Shown here: piece after piece, positions 41,312 to 45,162 of the stretch
Layout: each line of letters begins with the position of its first letter
How positions within the stretch are numbered: the stretch's first letter is position 1
NCBI RefSeq assembly: GCF_003122485.1
Contig: NZ_JRFU01000082.1
Location: 1 to 45,162, forward strand
Direction of reading: 5' to 3'
Length of the DNA: 45,162 nucleotides
Origin: Eubacterium ramulus
Lineage (GTDB): Bacteria; Bacillota; Clostridia; Lachnospirales; Lachnospiraceae
Position numbers and translations under genes: made by a program
The notes under the pieces: model-generated
What the model saw: only the letters and a program-made list of their open reading frames with translations
Told to the model about the DNA's origin: nothing
Databases searched by the model: none

Positions 41312-41715
41312 TATCGCACCTCCACTTTCTCTCTAACTGTTGTTTTAAGCGTTTCTGTCTCTGTAGTACGGATTTCCTCGGCTGATACATCAATACCATA
41401 AGTAGTCAAAATATCTGCCAGATGATTGATTGCTTTCTCCTCCTCGATACGATACATTTCAAGTGCCACAAGCAGGTTTTCCACCTGTTCCACCCATGCA
41501 GGCTTCATATCATATTTAGACCTGTATGTGACCATAATCTCGTCCGACTCAGCCTTATCCGCTGAATGTGCCAAAGCTTCAATAAGAGAAATCGTGTCTT
41601 CCTTGCTGCCGCTTCTGAATGCGAACTGGACAACAAAGTTTTTCTCTTCCTCTGTAAATTGATGCTCCACACCATTCATCTCTGTTACTGCTTCATTTAC
41701 TACTGCTAAATTCAT
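41311..41715 (-). CDS. Small ICE protein, unknown
   Basis: A 134-residue acidic, helical protein: HQFTEEEKNFVVQFAFRSGS, then LIEALAHSADKAESDEIMV and VENLLVALEMYRIEEEKAIN, ending with a Thr-rich tail. I do not recognise the family. AGGAGGAACTT precedes the ATG, and the stop overlaps the PcfB-like start. Its conserved position between the coiled-coil gene and the PcfB-like gene suggests a relaxosome-related role. Confidence 0.6.
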   Translation of the reverse strand: MNLAVVNEAVTEMNGVEHQFTEEEKNFVVQFAFRSGSKEDTISLIEALAHSADKAESDEIMVTYRSKYDMKPAWVEQVENLLVALEMYRIEEEKAINHLADILTTYGIDVSAEEIRTTETETLKTTVREKVEVR

Positions 41716-41724
41716 AAGTTCCTC

Positions 41725-42909
41725 CTAATCTGCCATGCTGTTTTCAAGCACAGCAATCTCAATGATCTCCTTCATCTTTTCCGCTGAAATGTTGTTGTTT
41801 ATAAGCTCTACAAGCTGTGACTCAGTAAGTCCCTTTTCTATTGCACTCTTAATCTGCACAAGCTGCGCCGGAACAAGGTCTCCCGATGCAACCAGCTTTA
41901 CAATGTCTGCTCTTGACTTTTTCTTAAATGACAGTCTTGCAAAAAGACTTGCCACTCCGCTGTTGCTGCTCTTTCTCACACTTCGCTCAATCGGAAGTCT
42001 CTGCACCACATTTCCAGTACCATCAACTACCGGAATCTGATAATAGACCGGAATTCCATTTGCCACAGCCTGCATATTCTGAGGAACTGCAACTGTATCA
42101 ACCATCTTTTTATCTGCCTGTGATACGGACTGGCTTTCCTGCGGCTCTGCCTTACTTTCTGCCTCTTTCTTATTCTCTGTGGCAACACTTATGATCTTAT
42201 CTTCCAATGACTCTATTCTGTCTCCCATACGCTTCATCTCCTTATCCTTTTTCTCAATATCATCCCTAAGTCTTGCAATTGTACTGCTTGCCTTATTCAG
42301 TTCATTCTGCTGACTGTTGATAAGAGCGTCCTTATCCTGGTTCTCCTTGACCAGACGCTCCCTGACTTCCTCGTCATCTTTGGAAGTTTCTATTTCAGAA
42401 AGCTTCTTATTCAGGGCATCATACCTTTCATTCTGATGATTGATCTTTGCAACCACTTCATCCATCTGAGCTACAAGACTTTTCACATACTCTAAATCCT
42501 GTGGCATCTGCTCTTTGGCTTTATTAAGCTTTTCTAATACCACATCAAACATCCTGCGCATGTTTACTGCTGTATCATCTTTTTGGACTACCTCTCTGAT
42601 TGCATCAATCGGCACACCTTTTTCATAGTAATCCAATGCTGTCTGCATCTTAGGTGCTGCCATCCTGCTATCTTTCAGCAGCGTTAACAACTCTTCTGAT
42701 ACACCCTTATGCAGACATTTTGATAACACCTTCATCTGCTCAATGTCATAACTTTTGTTAAGATACAGACCGATTTCATCATCAGTCAGTCCATATTCAT
42801 AATCGCTTTTGACAAGAGCAATAACCTCACTGTCCATATGCTTATTACGAAGAATCTGTATCTTTCTCTCAATCGCCATTTCACTTAATGGCTCTCTTTT
42901 TTCTTCCAT
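41725..42909 (-). CDS. Coiled-coil mobile element protein, unknown
   Basis: A 394-residue protein in three parts. The N-terminal ~130 residues form helical repeats of the kind SDYEYGLTDDEIGLYLNKSY and YYEKGVPIDAIREVVQKD. A long coiled coil covers ~130-255. A flexible linker contains IPVYYQIPVVDGTGNVVQRL, and the C-terminal module has RADIVKLVASGDLVPAQLVQ and SQLVELINNNISAEKM, again resembling the N-terminal repeats. No catalytic or membrane motif is present. Placed right after the relaxase gene, it could be a relaxosome scaffold; this is inference. GGAGGCATAT precedes the ATG. Confidence 0.6.
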   Translation of the reverse strand: MEEKREPLSEMAIERKIQILRNKHMDSEVIALVKSDYEYGLTDDEIGLYLNKSYDIEQMKVLSKCLHKGVSEELLTLLKDSRMAAPKMQTALDYYEKGVPIDAIREVVQKDDTAVNMRRMFDVVLEKLNKAKEQMPQDLEYVKSLVAQMDEVVAKINHQNERYDALNKKLSEIETSKDDEEVRERLVKENQDKDALINSQQNELNKASSTIARLRDDIEKKDKEMKRMGDRIESLEDKIISVATENKKEAESKAEPQESQSVSQADKKMVDTVAVPQNMQAVANGIPVYYQIPVVDGTGNVVQRLPIERSVRKSSNSGVASLFARLSFKKKSRADIVKLVASGDLVPAQLVQIKSAIEKGLTESQLVELINNNISAEKMKEIIEIAVLENSMAD

Positions 42910-42939
42910 ATATGCCTCCTAACCACTAAAAAAAACAGC

Positions 42940-44382
42940 CTAACGTACCGGCTGTTCTTTTCTGTCTCTTATTGTTTCTTTGTCATACTGCTTCTCTTCT
43001 GCCGAAGCTGATACCGTAAGTTCCTTCCATATTGATCTTCCAAGATTAAGTTCCTTTGATACCGCCCGTTCTGCCTTACAGTCCTGTGCATACTTGCTCT
43101 CATATTTTTTTCTAAGACTCTCGACCTCTTCCACACTGTATCCCTGTGCCAGAAGCTCAGTGTTAAGCCTTTCCCATGCATTGTGCTCATCTTCAAAAAA
43201 GGTATCCCCACTCTGATAACACGATTCCGCATCATCAAGCCCCCGGATCTGTTCAGCCTTGTCAAAAATATCTTTGAATCTCTCCTTAGCCTTATAGGTC
43301 TTACTCTTTTCCTTTGATGCTTCTTTTTTCTTATCCGTCAGATTATCAAGTACCGATACAAGTTCTTCCGCACTCTCAATCTTATGCCTTACCAGAAATA
43401 GATACTGCTCCTGCAGCTTATGCATCTTTCGGATATCATCCTTATACTTCCATACCTGACTATATGGCTTCTTTTTCAGCTTTCCAATCCGGTAAAGCTT
43501 TGCATAATATCTTTTCTGCAAGCCTGACATCTTCGCCCTGCGGTATCTTTTGACATAGCACTTTACTATCGCTGCCTGCCTTTCCTCATTCTGTGACTGG
43601 TAAAAGGATAAATCTTCCTTCGCAATACGCTCCACAATAGCTTCCTGTGAATAATTCTCGCCAAGAGTCTTACATCTTCTGAATCTTGTCATCCCCTGTG
43701 GTCTGACTGCCAGATACTTTCCCTGCTTGACCTCATATCCTTTTTCCGACAGCAGCTCCAGAAATCCACTAAAATCATTTGCCTGTAAAATGCAGGCATC
43801 AAAATCTCTTTTTATCATATCTGCCCACACAAAGCTGCCTTCACGATATTCGCTCCAATCCTTATAATTCTCGTGCTGTTTCTCTTTGCTGCCATCCTCC
43901 ACATCTATAATGGAAAGACCATACTCCTGACACAGCTTATTGGTAATTGGCTGGATATACTTTGCCCAGTCACCTTTCTCGTAGCGATACTTTTTCCCAT
44001 CCACAAAGCTTACACTGTTAAATACAATGTGTGAATGAACATGGTCTGTATTATCATGAACCACAAATACCGCTTCATAGGCATCACCAAGATATTCTGC
44101 TACAAACTTCTGTGTTATCTCAAAAGCCCTATCCGGTTCCACCTCATCCTCTTTGAAAGAAAGAATGATGTGATACCCCTGTCGCTTGTCTGTTTTTCCA
44201 AACTGCTTCTTTGTATCCATCATCTGTTCAAAAGCCATATCTGCCTGGCAGTTTATAGCTCCCACAAGTCTTCCTCCCTGCGTTTTCTCAGGATTCATCA
44301 CATAATCCAGTGCCCGTTTCAAATGCCTTGCATGAAAAGAATTCCCGCTGTCCTTCATATGAAGTATCTTACTGATTGCCAA
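42940..44382 (-). CDS. Relaxase (MobA/VirD2-like, MOB-P type)
   Basis: A 480-residue relaxase that nicks oriT and pilots the strand into the recipient. The N-terminal domain has HLKRALDYVMNPEKT with a candidate catalytic Tyr27. The metal-binding motif is Asp113-His114-Val-His116-Ser-His118 in DHVHSHIVFNSV. YGLSIID and a lysine-rich helical C-terminus follow, with MSGLQKRYYAKLYRIGKLKK. The start overlaps the MobC gene by 14 nt, as in many mobC-mobA pairs. No lesion is visible. The oriT is not obvious in the window and may lie beyond the right edge or near MobC. Confidence 0.93.
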   Translation of the reverse strand: MAISKILHMKDSGNSFHARHLKRALDYVMNPEKTQGGRLVGAINCQADMAFEQMMDTKKQFGKTDKRQGYHIILSFKEDEVEPDRAFEITQKFVAEYLGDAYEAVFVVHDNTDHVHSHIVFNSVSFVDGKKYRYEKGDWAKYIQPITNKLCQEYGLSIIDVEDGSKEKQHENYKDWSEYREGSFVWADMIKRDFDACILQANDFSGFLELLSEKGYEVKQGKYLAVRPQGMTRFRRCKTLGENYSQEAIVERIAKEDLSFYQSQNEERQAAIVKCYVKRYRRAKMSGLQKRYYAKLYRIGKLKKKPYSQVWKYKDDIRKMHKLQEQYLFLVRHKIESAEELVSVLDNLTDKKKEASKEKSKTYKAKERFKDIFDKAEQIRGLDDAESCYQSGDTFFEDEHNAWERLNTELLAQGYSVEEVESLRKKYESKYAQDCKAERAVSKELNLGRSIWKELTVSASAEEKQYDKETIRDRKEQPVR

Positions 44383-44701
44383 TCTTTACCACCGCCTCGC
44401 TGACAGACTGATTCAGCTTTTTCATATATGCCACAAGCTGTTCCTTATCTTTCTTGGAATACAGCTGTGCATTGCTGTTAAATACAATCTGATTGATGTT
44501 AATGCCGATTCGGTTTATCTCATTGATAAGCTCTTTAAGAAGTTTCCTTACTTCCGGATAGTCATTTGGTTTCTGACTGATTAGAAGCCTGATATATTCG
44601 GCTTCATTCATTCCATTTGCCTTTGCCTTATCAGAAAGTACCTTCGCTTCCTGTGGCATAAGTCTTAGTGTTTTCCTTATACAATGAACTTTATCAGCCA
44701 T
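44369..44701 (-). CDS. mobC: MobC-type relaxosome accessory protein
   Basis: A 110-residue protein with a ribbon-helix-helix N-terminus (KTLRLMPQEAKVLSDKAKAN, then MNEAEYIRLLI) and the MobC signature LLKELINEINRIGININQIV, followed by VAYMKKLNQSVSEAV. MobC proteins bind near oriT and help open DNA for the relaxase. The 14-nt overlap with the relaxase gene supports the pairing. GGAAGGTGATTCT precedes the ATG. Confidence 0.92.
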   Translation of the reverse strand: MADKVHCIRKTLRLMPQEAKVLSDKAKANGMNEAEYIRLLISQKPNDYPEVRKLLKELINEINRIGININQIVFNSNAQLYSKKDKEQLVAYMKKLNQSVSEAVVKIGNQ

Positions 44702-44705
44702 AGAA

Positions 44706-45113
44706 TCACCTTCCTCTCTTACCCGTACTGTATTCTCTTACTCCTTCTGCTACTGTTACAGCAGCTTTTTCCAGTTCTTTATTACCCAGCTGGGCAATAA
44801 CCCTGTCTGCAAGCTCTGTAGCAACTTCTATAAGTTCCTTACCATAACTGGTTTTATCAAACAATCTGTCCAGTCTCTTTTCATCTGCTTTCAGACTTTC
44901 ATACTTGCTCTGATACTCGTTATAGTCGTTAAAATCCTTTGGATCACTCCTGTGTGCTTCCGCATCAAGTATCAGTTCATAGTTCCATTCACAGACAATA
45001 TCTATAACATCATCAATCAAATATGGTTCTATCTCGCCATTCTCTTCAGCAATATCCTGCCTGTACATCTTCCCATCTGAATCTATGCCAATGGCATAAT
45101 CATGTCCTTCCAT
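44706..45113 (-). CDS. Acidic ICE protein upstream of mobC, unknown
   Basis: A 135-residue acidic protein. A beta-rich start (HDYAIGIDSDGKMYRQDIAE) with a DIVCEWNYELILDAEAH helix is followed by a helical half (SKYESLKADEKRLDRLFDKT) and a basic end. No family is recognised. It ends 4 nt before the mobC start and is therefore the first gene of the visible transfer operon. ATAGGACC lies before the ATG. A TTGACA hexamer at ~45120 could belong to a promoter overlapping the start. The final ~50 bp to 45162 hold no further feature. Confidence 0.6.
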   Translation of the reverse strand: MEGHDYAIGIDSDGKMYRQDIAEENGEIEPYLIDDVIDIVCEWNYELILDAEAHRSDPKDFNDYNEYQSKYESLKADEKRLDRLFDKTSYGKELIEVATELADRVIAQLGNKELEKAAVTVAEGVREYSTGKRGR

Positions 45114-45162
45114 TGGTCCTATGTCAAGAAAAAGTACAAATTAAATGTAACCAATTTTCTCT

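Noticed and set aside
1..45162. Integrase or excision gene and att sites of the ICE
   Set aside because: No tyrosine or serine recombinase motif was found in any frame, so element ends cannot be placed from this window.
1..45162. CRISPR array, tRNA or rRNA genes
   Set aside because: No regularly spaced direct repeats of ~25-36 bp and no cloverleaf or rRNA-like stretches were noticed.
44702..45162. oriT next to mobC
   Set aside because: Only short gaps exist around mobC and no inverted repeat with a nick-like motif could be recognised; the origin is probably outside the window.

Overview
The window looks like a stretch of chromosome from a low-GC gut Firmicute, most likely Lachnospiraceae-like Clostridia. 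Purine-rich GGAGG ribosome binding sites, TTG starts, the Maff2/CD1108/PcfB-type conjugation genes and the small HTH regulators all fit this. No rRNA, tRNA, CRISPR array or integrase is visible. The taxonomic call is an inference from gene content and style.

Right part (about 15.5-45.1 kb, minus strand): the transfer block of an integrative and conjugative element (ICE), read from the right edge leftwards. The order is: an unknown acidic protein, MobC, MOB-P-like relaxase, coiled-coil protein, small unknown, PcfB/DUF3801-like protein, VirD4 coupling ATPase, XRE regulator with its own operator and terminator, Maff2/VirB2-like pilin, VirB6-like channel protein, DUF4313 protein, PrgI, VirB4 ATPase, a lincosamide nucleotidyltransferase plus ABC-F resistance cassette, CD1108-type NlpC/P60 cell-wall hydrolase, LPD-like protein, DpnD/PcfM-like protein, small unknown, a 2567-residue SNF2 helicase/DNA methylase, sortase, small acidic protein, tandem SpoVG protein, DUF6674-like coiled-coil protein, and a strong terminator at 15.53 kb. 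Relaxase, MobC and VirD4 bring the DNA to the channel. VirB4, VirB6, PrgI and the pilin build the channel. The NlpC/P60 protein opens peptidoglycan and the sortase anchors surface proteins. The giant protein probably handles or protects incoming DNA.

The resistance cassette (about 29.5-32.0 kb) has its own sigma-70 promoter, a candidate four-residue leader peptide, an attenuator-like hairpin before the ABC-F gene and its own terminator. It therefore looks like inducible cargo dropped into the transfer operon. A TnpV-like gene with its own Shine-Dalgarno sequence lies entirely inside the giant helicase gene in another frame. The host protein is low-complexity exactly there, which suggests overprinting.

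Middle part (about 5.8-10.3 kb): an SOS-like module. A Y-family polymerase, a LexA-type HTH-only protein, a small beta-rich protein and a zinc-ribbon protein run leftward. They diverge from a self-cleaving S24 (LexA/CI-like) repressor across a shared promoter region carrying a GGACA-N4-TGTCC operator. A membrane-bound MerR regulator with a classic 19-bp-spacer promoter follows.

Left part (0-5.7 kb and 10.3-14.6 kb): a patchwork of broken elements. It holds relaxase and RepA-type ATPase remnants at higher GC, several truncated XRE regulators, a macro-domain remnant, a response-regulator remnant and a complete group II intron sitting between a gene and its terminator. Intact genes here are a YtrA-like GntR/ABC transporter operon, a free-standing MetRS-type tRNA-binding domain and small regulators. 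Several junctions show deletions that fused the cut ends of unrelated genes.
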